Shown here: positions 26,401-40,300 of the stretch, piece after piece
How the letters are laid out: the number at the start of each line of letters is the position of its first letter
How positions within the stretch are numbered: position 1 is the first letter of the stretch
Assembly: GCA_963989385.1 (NCBI GenBank)
Contig: OZ022506.1
Span: 67,467,434 to 67,531,433 of the forward strand
Direction: 5' to 3'
DNA: 64,000 nt
From: Ctena decussata
Lineage: Eukaryota; Mollusca; Bivalvia; Lucinida; Lucinidae
Program-made: the position numbers and the translations under genes
The notes under the pieces: generated by a model
The model's database searches: none
The model's input: the letters and a program-made list of their open reading frames with translations, nothing else
What the model was told of the DNA's origin: nothing

Positions 26401-29400
26401 AATATGGTGATGGAAGTTTCAAGGTTACAGTAAAAGCTAATGTCTGAAGTGTCTTGATGCCATGTCATTGCACTTATTTTGGCTTTGCTTAAAATTTATG
26501 TGGATTCAAAGCTCCACGAAAGTGTAGTAACAGCACAGCACGAAATTCATGAACACAGCAGTATCAAGGTAGGCATGGGAGCAACCCAGTATCAGCATAT
26601 CCATCATCGATTATTGCTCTCATAGTGTGGCAGAAAGGCAGCAACACCATGGCAGCATCATGACCAGCGTAGCATGATTGTAAAAGTACTGGAAATGCAC
26701 TGGAAGCGCCAAGTACCAAGTTTTGGCACCTGGCGTTGCTTCTACAGGGATTTTGAATATTTTGAAGTCCCATGATGGCTGTGTGGACGGGGGATATTAG
26801 GTCCACCTATTCCCACTTGATTGCAAAGTGTGAATTTATGAAATGCCTACTCAGAGTGCATCCAGAAGCCACTTATATTTTTCACCAAACTTGTTTGCAG
26901 ATCATTCAGTTTACCTTATCTTGCTTTTGATACCATCAAGCTTGCACTCCTTTAAGAAAGACATATTCTGGTGCTGGACTTTACCCACACAACATGTGCT
27001 TCCACAATGTTTTAGAGGACCAAATTTCCAAATAAAGAGTTAACCCCCATTGAGAAGGGAGGCAAAAATCATAATGGAAAATAGCTTCCCCTTAAAGTGT
27101 ACAAATTCGCCTTAGGAAAGTCAAGCTGAATGCAAGATCAGAATGAATAAAAAAAAAGTCAAAATATTAGTAGAAAAATCGCTGAGCATGCCATACAGAC
27201 CCAGTTCAGACGGCTCGATAGTTGGGCGCCATATGATCGGGGTCTGCACTGACTGTCCTTCCATCACCAACTTTTTGACGCCTCTCTGGATAGTTAAACC
27301 ATTTTTCGAATTCAAGGATAGTTCTAGTACTTTGTAAACTACATTGTGAACCCTTAAAGCACCAAAAACCAGACAACAAAATTTAGGTCAGCAAATTTTA
27401 AAAAAAAGTTCGGCTTGAGATGTACCATTAGAATTCAAAGACTTAAGTGAGCAAATAGTGTAGATCCAGATGAGGTGGCTCAGTATGAGCCACCTCATCT
27501 GGATCTACACTGTTTGCAGATTCAGCTATTTCCTGTTCTGGTATTTTATGTGTTAATTGTTCGTATTCACTTATTGAATCATTCAGAACATGAAAATCGT
27601 TACAGGTTCTTTTATTGATTGCGTTATTAATTGCTAATTCAAATGTGGTTCATTAATAGATGCTGAGTCTTAAGATGGATATCGGAACTGCTATTTATAG
27701 ACGTAACAGTTTTCGTGGGCTTGTTAATAATAGTCCAGTCAAATTGTGGGAGAACCTAAAACAAATTGCAACAAAAGGTTTCTTTGCAGTAATAAGCTCC
27801 TAAGACCTACCTGTTTAACATACTAAAAGTAGGACAAAATCGGAGAATGCGAAACTTGATTTTTTCATATGTCTTGTTTTTGAAGGATTTAAATCACTGC
27901 ACAGCTACTTTTGGTCGTAAAGCCACTTCTAAACATCATTTCTAGACAAGTTAAATCCTTAGAAGTCGTTGATAAAGCAGTTATATACTATTCTTTAGCT
28001 TTTGTCTACCATTAAAATTGCTGATTTTGCATAACCGGTCGATCATATAGTATATTACTATTGGTTTACCCCACCCACCAGTGCAAATTTTGCTTTTACC
28101 ATAACCTCTATTCAGATGGACAATATGGATGGTAATGAAGATAGTAAACAGAATCAATGTTTTTAAATGAAGACTGTGACAGAACAATAGAAGAAAACAG
28201 CTTGATGTAACTCCTACTTATCAAATGATGGGACATCTGAGAGTGTTGTTTTGTTGCTTCACGTCCACGGTAACGGCCATGGTTATGTCGGGACGGTCAG
28301 TTAACCTTATTCTTAGGCCGGCTTAGACATCCTATGCGGTTAAGCAGTACTAAGTGCACATACTTTCGCCAGTAACTGACAACTGTTATTCTTGAATCAG
28401 CGTAAGGAGGAACGGAAGTAAGTAGCCGGGCCGGGTATCAAACACAGGACCTCTGGCTCTTGAGTCAGACGCGCTACCGACTGCACTATGTGGCCCGGCT
28501 GAGAAAGGATAATCCACTAGAGGGTTAAATATGCAGAATACTTGGACATGTTTAGGGATATACGGTGATGACCGCCATGACATTTTTGCATTCACAAATG
28601 GTAAAATGTTTACTTGTTCAAAATTTACAAATTAAACCTCCTTCCTGACTCCCCACCCGCCCACTCCTCTGTAAAGAAGTCATTGTTTTAGTTCGCCTGA
28701 ACGACCTTCAGGAAGGGCTATCGTTGTCACCCCGGTGTCGGCCTCCGTGTTTGCATGGATCCGCGTCCATGTCCACCTTTTGGGTGTTTTAGGTTATATT
28801 AAAACACCCATGTCTCTTTAACCCATTGATAGCCTAAATTGATACTTTCCCTTATGCTAGATAATGGTCTTACGTTTAAACCGTTGCCCCTTCAGTGACC
28901 TTGAGGTCAAGGTCATGGAATTGAAAATTTCATGTTTAAATATGGGATGTTCTTTAAGGTTTTATCTCATCTGTCAAGGTGAGCTCAGAGTATAGCCTTG
29001 GTCCGTAGTCCGTCGTCGTCTCACTTTCACCCTCACCCTCTCACTTTAAAACATGCCTCCTAAACCATCTGTCCAGACTTGATCAAATTTTATGTGTAGC
29101 ATTGTTGGGATGGGGGAATGCCTGCATAAGGTTAAAGGGCAGATCAGATTGGTACTCTGGTTGCCATGGCAACATAAATCTCCTATAGTCTTATAATGGG
29201 AAAAACTTAAAAAATCTTTTTCTCTGAACCATGACGCCCAGAGCGTATACATTTAGTATTTAGCAATGTTTTGTGGTCCCCTACATCACTCCTGCCAATC
29301 CATCTCCTGGGGGTCCAAATTGGCCCCACCTTAGGGGCCCACTGCTTTATATAGGCCTATATAGCTAAAGAACCTTCAAAAAACTTCCAATATGAAACCA

Positions 29401-30162
29401 TGAAGTCCAGAGCTTACATATTTAGTATGTAGCAATGGTTAGTGGTCAGGTACATAAATTCTGCCAACCATGCCTCTGGGATCCAAATTTGCCACCCCAG
29501 GGGTCATTAATTAGCTTCCACAGAGTTACGACAAGAAAAACTTAGAAAAATCTTCTGTTTTGAAACCATGAGGCCCAGAGCTGATAGATTTAGCATGTAA
29601 CAGTATTTAGTTGCCCCTTCATAAATCCTGCCAACCATGCCCCTGAGGTCCAAACTGGCCCCATCCCAGGGGGGTTATTTGTTTATATAGGGCTATATAC
29701 CTAAAGAACCCTCAAACATTTTCCTCTCTGAAACCATGAGGCCCAGAGCTTACATATATAGTATGTAGCAATGGCTAGGGGTCACCTACATAAATCCTGC
29801 CAACCATGCCCTTAGGGTCCAAATTGGCCACGCCCCAGGGGCATTAGCTCCCATAGTCTTATGAAGTGAAAAACTTTAAAAAAATCTTCTCTGAAACCAT
29901 GAGGCACAGAGCTTAAACATTTAGTATGTAGCAATGTTTAGTGGTCCTCTGCATAAGACCTGTCAACCATGCCCATGTGGTCCAAACTGGCCCCACCCAA
30001 GGTGTCATTTGTTAATATAGGGCTATATAGCTATGAACCTTCAAAAATCTTTTCTCTGAAACCATGAGGCCAAGAGCTTACATATCATTTAATATGTAGC
30101 AATGGTTAGTGGTCATGTACATAAACCCTGCCAACCATGCCCCTGGGATCGAAATTTCGAAT

Positions 30163-30213
<51 letters not shown>

Positions 30214-33200
30214 ACACGGAATCAATCATTGGATCCCGTAGACTTATAATTGGAAAAACGTAAAATATTCTTCTCTGAAACCAAGAGGCCCAGTGTTTAT
30301 ATATTTATTTAGTATGTAGCAATGTTTAGTGTCCCATAACTCCTGCCAACCAAGCCCCTGGGGTCCAAACTGGCCTCACCCCAGGAGGCCATTTGTTTAT
30401 ATAGAGCTATATCGCTAAAGAACCTTCAAAAATCTTCTCTGATACCATGAGGCCCAGAGCTTACATATTTAGTATTTAGCAATGTTTAGTTGTCACGTAC
30501 ATAAACCTTGCCAACCATGCCTTGGGTCCAAATTGGCCACACCCCAGGGGTCATTAGCTCCCATAGACTTATAATGGGGAAAAATCTTAAAAAATCATCT
30601 TCCCTGAAACCATGAGGCCCAGACCTTACATATTTAGTAAATGACATTGTTTAATAAATCCTGCTGAGGAGATTTGCAAAGGCTATTCATAAGTATGTTG
30701 CACTGTTTGTGTTATTATGCATGTAGTATTCTGCTCTTTGTGCCTTTGTTTCGGGTTTCTCATGCCTTCAGAGATAAGTATTCTAAATTGAAGCATGTTT
30801 ATGCTAAGCTAAGTCATCAGTATGACAAATTTCTTGTTATAGTTCAGTTACTGACCTTCAAAAATTCACTTCAGATTTTAAGGCAGAATAAAGTGGGTGG
30901 GGTAATTTATACCATTTTAAGACCTAGATGGCTTTACATTCAGCAACAAAATGTGTCATATTCAATCTTAAGCTTCTAGACTTAATTCTGGCAGAGGCAG
31001 AATAGGTCTTTAGAAATAAAACTCACAGCAATAATATTATGTCATATAAAACATTACAAATAATTGGTATATTTAAGACGCAAATAGGCGCATGTAAAAA
31101 TGCAGAAAAAATATGTTTTGCATTATCCGATTTTATCCTACTTTTGATATGTCATATGTGAATATTAGTCCTCAACAAAAATGCAAAAAAAGCTTTTGTT
31201 GCAATTTGTTTTGGGTTTAACGAAAAAAATCGCCAGTTTGACTGGACTATAAGTGTTAAAACATTGATTGGGATTAGGTATGAACCTTTAGAACTAAGAA
31301 AACAACTGTACTTACGCTAAATATTAAAAGAGGAACACTCACTAGCTACTGTAACTTTCCTAAACCTGTAAAGCACCAAAATGGCAGCTTACAAAATTTA
31401 CTCCTGCAAAATTTAAAAAAATGTTTTGTCCAAGCTATGTCATATTCATTCAGCTAATTTCATTTCTGGTACTTTAAGGATGAAAATTTAGTTTCTGATC
31501 TGGAAAGTTGCTAGCCGAAGCTGTCACATCAAACAGTCTGGCGCACTTCTGTTTTCTTTTCATTTCAGTTGTAACTGTGGTAGCAGGTTATATTTACTGA
31601 TTGACATTGGGCAGGTTTAGCGGACTGTTTTTATTTTTTAAGCCTATCATTGTTTTTTCTCTCTTGAAAAAGGGCTGTTCTTAATCAGTTGTAGTGACAG
31701 TGATCAAAACATGTGCCATTTTTCTGAGGACAAAAATGGAAAAGATAATACAACTTCAATTGTTATTGGTATGTTTACGGTAAGGTGTGTATATATTGGG
31801 ACACCTGAAAATAATAAATTTTGCATTTGGGACAAATGGAAAATTTATTATATTAGGTGTCCCAATACTTAAGCAGTTATTCCTAACAGGTTTGAAAGTG
31901 TCTGATCTTGGTGCAAGAATAAAACGTTGCATCCGTCAATTGACCGGTAGTGGTATGGTATGTCAAAAAGTTAGGCAGAATGACAGACATCGCAGACAAT
32001 GTTTACTCAGGCATGTCAGCAAAACTTAAAAGGTTCTGAAGCATATATGGCAAAAGTTAAACTCTATTTCATTCATTGTCATACTTACTTTAGCAAGGTG
32101 TGGTATAGGATATGGTTTTCATCATTCTCTACATCTTCCCACACTGTACGCTGACCCTGGTGTTAAGTCCTTCTCAGTCCTAAACCAATGGATGGCTTTC
32201 CACCAAACTTGCATGGACATATCAGTAGGATAATTTAAAGATCTCAAAAGGTCTTGGTTACCTTGACCACTTTTTCAAAGTCACAGGAACTTAATGACAT
32301 TCTGATTCTGTCTTTACTTTCTGCCAACACCCCCCTCTCTCCCCTCCCCCTCCCCTGTTTTGAAGCCTATTTATGTTCCGAACCAGTGGGTGGATTTCCA
32401 TTAAACTTGCATGCATATATCAGTTGAACAATTTTAAGAGATGATTAGGTTTTGCTCACCTTGACTCCATTTTGAAGGTTAGAGGAGGACTTTGAATGTT
32501 GAACATCTCTTGAGCTTATTGTTCATCAAGGTTAACTTGCCAGCATACCAAGTTATTAAGAAAATGACAGTCTCTAATTTGTTCAAGGTAGATGTGGCTT
32601 AGTGTCCCATAGAATTCTTGTTTTCTAGGATATGCTTTGGTAAAGATGCCAACTTTGACTTTATTGGTAAAAGTATGCACAGGCTATCTTTGTATACAGT
32701 GATAGTCAAGTTCAAATCCATGTAGGGCATCAGAAGTATAGTAAAATTCTGTCAACTCTGCTAATTTTCTTTTTCAAATGAAAATATTATGTCTGAAATG
32801 AGGGCTTGTTTGAACCTAGTGACTTAAAGCCTTTGTGAATCCGCTATTGTGAGAGCAGTGTTACAAGTACATGGTTTATATTGTAATATGTAATAATGAT
32901 ATTTTTATGAAACAGGCCATTTGAAGCAGTTTGCAGCAATATATTCTACAACCTTGGCAAGCAGGGAAGACCCAGCACAATCTTTTGTCTTACAGACATG
33001 TTCTATATTCATGGAATACTGGATTTAATGAGTGAAAAGAACTCTGCATCATTTTCTGATCTAGGTCTTCACTGCTTGTAAAGCTGGTGTAAAACAAAAC
33101 TGAGCCGCGACACAACAAAACAAACAAAGTGGCATGTGTGCCCCCGGCAAAGCCTCAGATCAGCCTGAGCAGCTGCTCAGTCAGATCAGAGTCTTGGCTG

Positions 33201-36200
33201 TTGGCATGGAGGTAGCTTAGACCTTTAGCTACCCTTTATGCATACAGCAAAGGCACTGATCAGACTGGGCAAATGCCCAGGCTAATCTGAATCTTTGCAG
33301 GGTGCACATGCCACTTTGTTGGTTTTGTCATATAAAACACTATTTATCTGGGCATGACTATGTGTTAGCATGACATATTAACTGATCAAAGGATCAAAGT
33401 ATCAATGATATGACTTTCATTAGATTAAAGAAATCGAATGAAAAATAAGGAAATGACCTTATTGGCTTCCACTTGCAGTTTTGAAAGAGCCATTCAAAAA
33501 GCATCATCCATGTATAGAAAATGCCCTGAAAGTGCCCTGATTACCTTAAAAATATGAAACAAGATATGAAACTAGATAACCCCTTAATTAGAACACATTT
33601 ATTGGATTGTGTGACAATTCTTTAAAAATTGCTGGCCTAGTGGCAAATGAGTAGACCCTGATCAGAGTGCTCCAGTAGGATCCACACTGTTTACTTATAC
33701 CCCCATTCCACACAGACCACGAATCTCACGAATCGCCACGAATTGAGAAATTTTAGAGTTCGCAGCTGAATCGTAGTCACTTGGCGAAGTTCTTAACTGA
33801 ATCGTATATGTTCGTAGTCAGTTCTTGCAATTCTTGAGCAATCGGGAATTCGTGACAAAAGTTTTGAGCTGTTCAAAATTTTGGCCACGAATTCCCGATT
33901 CCAAAAATTCGTAGTTAATTCGTAACACAGTCTTAGTGCATTCTTAGGCATCGTAACTGAATCGAAATCGATTCGGAGGCGTTTTTAGGTGTTCTGAACT
34001 CATTCAGGGATTCGTGAATGCGTACCTTGATGCATTTGCGCACAGTGAAGTATCTGAACGCTTGCATTTATCAACCCAGCGGGCAACTGCCGTCTTACTG
34101 ACGTCGACGAGACGTCATTACGTTTCAGTGACCTTAGTACGACGTCGTTACGAGATCATGTGCCTGGTGGGTAGAGACTTCATTTTGTGGCCATAGTTTG
34201 CTGATGACTCATACTTAATATGTGCATACAGCAAAGGGTCTGATCAGGATTTGGGCCTTTTTGTACATATCTTGAGAGAAAAGCCCACGGATTTTCAAGA
34301 ATAGTCACAAATTCAGTTTTATTCGTACCGGATTCGTAACTGCATTCGGCGTATTCTTAACTGATTCGTAACTAATTCTAAACGTTTGTGCAGTATGTCC
34401 AAAGAGATTTTTGTAAATCGTACTGAATTCTTGACAATATTCGTGCGGGTCCAGCCAAATCCAGTCGAATCCCACGAATATTCGTAACCCTATCGTACTT
34501 GTATCGTATCTGAATCGTAGAACATTACAAATTGGACCAGAAAATTTACAATCGCCACGAATTTCAAAATTTATAAATTCCTGACGATTCGTGAGATTCA
34601 TGGTCTGTGTGGAATAGGGGCATTAGGCAGATCTGTATCAGTTCTGTCCCAGTTCTGTTAGGGTCACTATGATACGATTAGCTGCATCACAACAAAAAGG
34701 TGGCCTGAAGTATTTGCAAACAGTCTGTGAGCCTGTGCAGTGTATGGAAAGCTTTTTTTTGTAACTGTAGATTTCTCAGGGTCCATATATGTGTGTGAAC
34801 ACAAAGGACTCTGATCAGACTGTGCAATGGGCAGACTGATCTGAGCCTTTAAATTACCATTCACATACTTGTTATATAGAAGTACCCTTTTTTATATGTG
34901 GCAGATCAAGTAATTAGATAGGGAAATGATGGCATTGAATACACTCAAAGGAGACGTGTTAGCTCCAAGAAAAAAGCAATAATTAGTACTGAGTGGCATA
35001 ATTTCTCGTTTTGTGTCAGGCCAAGAGAAAGCTGGTAAGACGCCACCTGCAAGCTGCAAAGGCTCAGACTAATATGAAGGTCGGCATGGTTTGATCGAAG
35101 CCTTCGGTCGCCAGCCTAGAATCTTGATTTTCGAGTATTATATAAAAAACAGCAAAGGCTTTGTGTAAGCACACAGGTTGGTCTGGGTTTTCAGTATTTC
35201 ATTCTGTAGACATGGCGTATACGGCAATGATACTGTTATCACCTTTTATATGGGGACAACATACCTGATTACTGTAATAATCGTTAAATTTGAAGGGTCA
35301 ACTTCATTGCTTAGCAATCTTTTTTTTTTAAAAAAAAAAAGGTGATGAGTTGGTAAACATTGCAGACCCTGATCAGACTGCTCCTTAGGAGCAGGCTGAT
35401 TTGGGTCTACACTGTTTGCTCAAGGGCTTTCGTCCCAATATTCTTTGTTTAGTACCAGCAGCACTCTTTCGCACTGTCATACAAAATTGTCATGATGATT
35501 CATCAAAGGGCAAAATAGCTTGAAACTTTTCACTTTTGAAACATGATTACGGGTTAATGAAGCTCTCAGGAGCTTTACTAAGCTCCCATAAGACAACTGT
35601 TGCTGATTGAATTTTGCACGATCTAGATGAACCGCTAATTTCAAACTTACCTCAGCGCAGGGATCAAAGAGTCTGCTACAGGCGTTATTTGTAATTCTAA
35701 TATAGTTCTTTGTTGTTGCTCTTTTTCCTTTGAAATGTTTTGATAGATCTTAAATCTTTAAGCACCAAAAAGCAGACCACAAAATTTACGTCTGCAAAAA
35801 TTTAAAAAAATGCCTTGTCCAAGACATGTCATATTGAGAATTCAAAGACTAGAGGGCAGACAGTGTAGATCTAGATGAAGCGGCTCATCAGGATCTACGC
35901 TGTTTGCAAATTATGCTATTTTCGTCACTGGTGCTTAAAGAGTCACAATGTTTTGATAGATCTTAAACAAATTTCAACTAGACACCTGAGGCCGATTAGC
36001 CATTTTCCTTGTTGGAATAAAAGATTTTCAGATTTACTAGTTGTGTCACTTCAAAGAGAATGTTGCCAGATTCTCATATTTTGTCTGCAAGAAAACAGTT
36101 TTGATTACTGTAAACTAAGGTTCTTCTTTAGCACTTGAAACACTTCATGAAGGTTAAATAGAATATAGAATAGAATAGGACTATAAAAACAAAAATGTAG

Positions 36201-37270
36201 TAGAGAAATGATTTAAGCCTACATTACAGTACTGTATTAATATGTTTGTTCTTTAACAGTAAAAGTAATGGTCCACTTTTAAGAATCTAGATAATAATTA
36301 TTTTGGCTGACCATATGATATCTATCCATCTAAAAATACTGCCTCAACCCCGTATAGAGGACTTTCAGGCAGGTGCGCAGAGGCATCTTTAGCTTGCCTG
36401 AACGAAAGTTCAGGAAGAGCTATTGTTGTCACCATTGCGTCCGTGTCAGCGTCCGCGTCGGCGTTCGGATTGGATGTTTTGGTTAAAGTTTTTTAAAGAC
36501 CTATATCTCCTTAACCCCTGGATGGATTCTTTTGATACTTGCACTGTAGTTAGATATTGGTCTCAGGTTTAACAGGGTACCACCCCTACCCCACTCAATG
36601 ACCTGGATGTCAAGGTCATGGACTTAGAAAATTGGTAGTTTTTTTGGACTGGATGTTTTGGTTAAAGTTTTATAAAGCCCAATATCTCCTTAACCCATGG
36701 ATGGATTCCTTTGATACTTGCACTGAAGTTAGATATTGGTCTAAAGTTTTGGATGGTACTACCCCCACCCCCCTCAGTGACCTTGATCACAAGGTCATGG
36801 ACTTAGAAAATTGTCTTTTTATTGATTGGATGTTTTGGTTGAAGTTTTTTTAAAATCTCCTGAACCCATTGATGAATTCTTTTTATATTTGCACTGTAGT
36901 TAGATCTACAGAATACTACCCCAACCCCGCTCAGTGACCTTGATGTCAAGGTCAGGGACTTAGGAAATTTTTGTCTTTATTCAAGTTTTGTAATTGCATA
37001 CTGATTCATAATGCTTTGCAGAGATTTAGTTTAAACTTGAACTGATGTTACACTTTTTTGAGTTTTTACAAAACACCTTATACTTACTCCAATGGATGAC
37101 CTTGAAATCAAGGTCATCAACTTAGAAATTTGTCTTAAAGATTCTGGTTAAAGTTTTATATTGATGAAGACATAATTTCACAGTGCCACGATGATGGAGT
37201 CAGTTGATACTAATACTTGGACTGATGCTAGATAATGGTTCAGGGGTTTTTGATACATCCTAGCCCCCCT

Positions 37271-37310
<40 letters not shown>

Positions 37311-40300
37311 AGTTTTTTTTTACCTCAAGCTCATGGACTTTGATATTTCATTTCATTTTTTTTATTTTAATTTTATTTTAAAACTTATTTCTGACATAGC
37401 TTTTGTTTATAAATGTGTTTTCATTTTGGACATGCTTGCCTGAAGTTTTATGCATATCAGTCCACACCACCTTAGTGGCTGTGTGATGGGCAAGCACCAA
37501 TTCAGGCGAGCTATGCTGTCAGGCGACAGCTCCTGTTGAGATAGCTTTTGTTTATAAATGTGTTTTCATTATGGACATGCTTGCATGAAGTTTTATGCAT
37601 AGCAGTCCAAACCACCATAGCGGCTGTGTGATGGGCAAGCACCAATTCAGGCGAGCTATGCTGTCAGGCGACAGCTCTTGTTACTGTCTACCAATGGTGT
37701 TATAAAAGATTTCCTGGATAGAGTTTGCCCAGAAGTGGGTGAGGTATTCAGATGTTTTAAATGATGTATTCTGTATATTTTCAGCTAGAAGAACAAACTC
37801 AGGCAGAATGTGCTTTCATACTTCTGGTTGTCCCGGAAACCCAGGAACTCTTCTGTCAGGTAAAGACTGAAAGTTGACTTTTAGAATGTTGAATTGGAAA
37901 GTTCTTCATTTTGTACATTGAATTTAAACTGATCTGATTAAATTTTAATCAAAATCACCCTTTATTTCAAATTTTCAGCCTCCTGGCCTTTGGTCACCCT
38001 TTATTTCAAATTTTCAGCCTCCTGGCCTTTGGTCACCCTTTATTTTAAATTTTCAGCCTCCTGGCCTTTGGTCACCCTTTATTTCAAATTTTCAGCCTCC
38101 TGGCCTTTGGTCACCCTTTATTTTAAATTTTCAGCCTCCTGGCCTTTGGTCACCCTTTATTTCAAATTTTCAGCCTCCTGGCCTTTGGTCACCCTTTATT
38201 TCAAATTTTCAGCCTCCTGGCCTTTACCAAAGGTCAGACAGCTGAAAATTTGAAATAAAGAGTGAAGGCTGAAAATTCGAAATAAAGAGTGATTTTGATT
38301 AATATTGTCATAAATACTACGCATCTATCCACTATTGCAACATTTCATTGTTGGTGCAGTTCAGAAAAATTCTGTTATCTCAAAATGATTTAAAAACAAA
38401 TGATCAAAGTCATTTCTTCTCAGACCCAGGGGAGCCCCGATAGCTCATTGGGTAAGCACTGGCTTACTGATCTAGCGAACCGAGGCTCGAGCCCCGCTTG
38501 AGGCGAGAGTCTTTCCTATTGTTAACAGGGTTTCATTGCATAAGCCTTTCATTATCTTCCTCCCATCATCCTAATATGACTGAAACTATTCAAAAAGGAC
38601 ATAAAATCCCAAGTCATCCATCCACCACAGACCCCGAATCACTTGATCTTTGTCACGAAATTTACCTTTAATGGTACCTGTCAGCTGTATCATTAACAAC
38701 TCCATGGTCACTTAATTAGCGTGAGGTTTTGAGAGTATAGTGAAGCTGTAATGTCACAAATCTTAGGATACCCTGGTTGCCGGAATGTTTTATTGAATGA
38801 AAAGAAATTGTTTTTTTTTTGGGGGGGGGGGGGGCAGAATATTTGATCTGACAGTTTACCGTAACAAAGTTTACGTGAGGACTATTGCAAAAGCTCCTCA
38901 CAATTATTCAACAAAAATACTAGCACATTTAATTTTATGCATGCTATGAATCCATGTCTAACAAAGTAGAGCTAGCAAGCCATGGTCTCTGTTTCAGTTC
39001 TCACCAATTTTATAGAAAGCTCTAGCTGTTTTCAGTTGGTTGTTTGGACCCCATTAATCTGTTGTTTATCTTTCCTTTGGAAATGCTGAATCATGCAAAC
39101 AAGAGTTTTGTCTACTGGATTGATTATTTCATGCTGTCATGCAAAGATATCATCCTTCTCTCTTTTGTTGTCAATACACCAATTGACTTGCGCCACAAGA
39201 GAAAAACGGACCGATGGTCAAATGCTGCAGAGCACTAGATAAGAGGGGTATTTGATGATTATTGAGGGATAATTTTCTTTATTTCTCATTGAAACCATAT
39301 GTTGTGACCCCTCATCTGAACCGTCTCGATGAGACGGTTCAGATGAGGGGTCACATCATATGTTTTTATCCAGATTTAACAAAAATTATCCCTAATCATC
39401 ACCAAATACTCCCTCTTATCTAGGGCTCTGATGCTGTCAAAGAACCTTTCCTCCATGTGTAAGCTCATGGTCTAGTTCTGATCAACATTGCTTGCTGCTT
39501 ACATTTCAAAAGTAGAAATGTTGTTGTGTGAACACTTGAAACACTGATCAGGAAAATGATCTGTGTGGACACTGGTTACGTATGGCAATATGTGTCTTTG
39601 TTATTATGACAGGACTCAATTGTTTCCTGTTTTGGCTGTTACTAGTAATTTAGTTCCCACAAAAGAAATGACAAAATGGGAAAATCTTGATAAGTTGTTT
39701 TAAGAATAAAAGAAAATAGCTAAATTGGAAACCGTGACAGGTTGTTTAAAGTGCGTTCTGTTATCAGACAGAACTAGACTTTGAAGAGAATGATAGTAGA
39801 GTAAAAATTCTAAAAATTGGGGTACCTACAATACAATAATTATCTGAAGGTTTTACTAGGCAATAATGCATCCAAAAATGCAGATGGAATGGCAAATAGT
39901 GTAGGCCCTGTCGAGGTGTCTGATCTGTGTCTGAAGTGTTTGCTCAAATCTATCTTGATGGATGACTTGCAATTTTCAACAGTTTTTCAGTCATATGAGG
40001 ATGATGGGAGTGTGATAATGAAAGGCTGAGTGCAATGGAACCCCATTCCCAGTTGAACCTGTATGTCCTGATATGGTAGTTTATGGACAAAGGGAGTATT
40101 TGATGATAATTCCTACTTCTCAGTGAGAATAGTAACTAATGATCCACGACACGACAGACCAATAAAGTGGCATGCACGCCATGCAAAGACTCAGATCAGC
40201 CTGGGAATCTGCCTGGTCTGAATAGAGTCTTTGCTGTCGGCATGGAGGTAGCTTAGACCCTTATCTACCCTTTAATAACCCTATTGCATTCAGAACAGCC

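Noticed and set aside
30674..30979. 101-codon ORF with a hydrophobic start
   Set aside because: No domain, no neighbouring exon structure, and it lies in intron 2 next to repeats; chance is likely.
37990..38253. 87-codon ORF with a 13-residue repeat
   Set aside because: It is a translation of the 39-bp tandem array in a foldback element; no domain or splice context.
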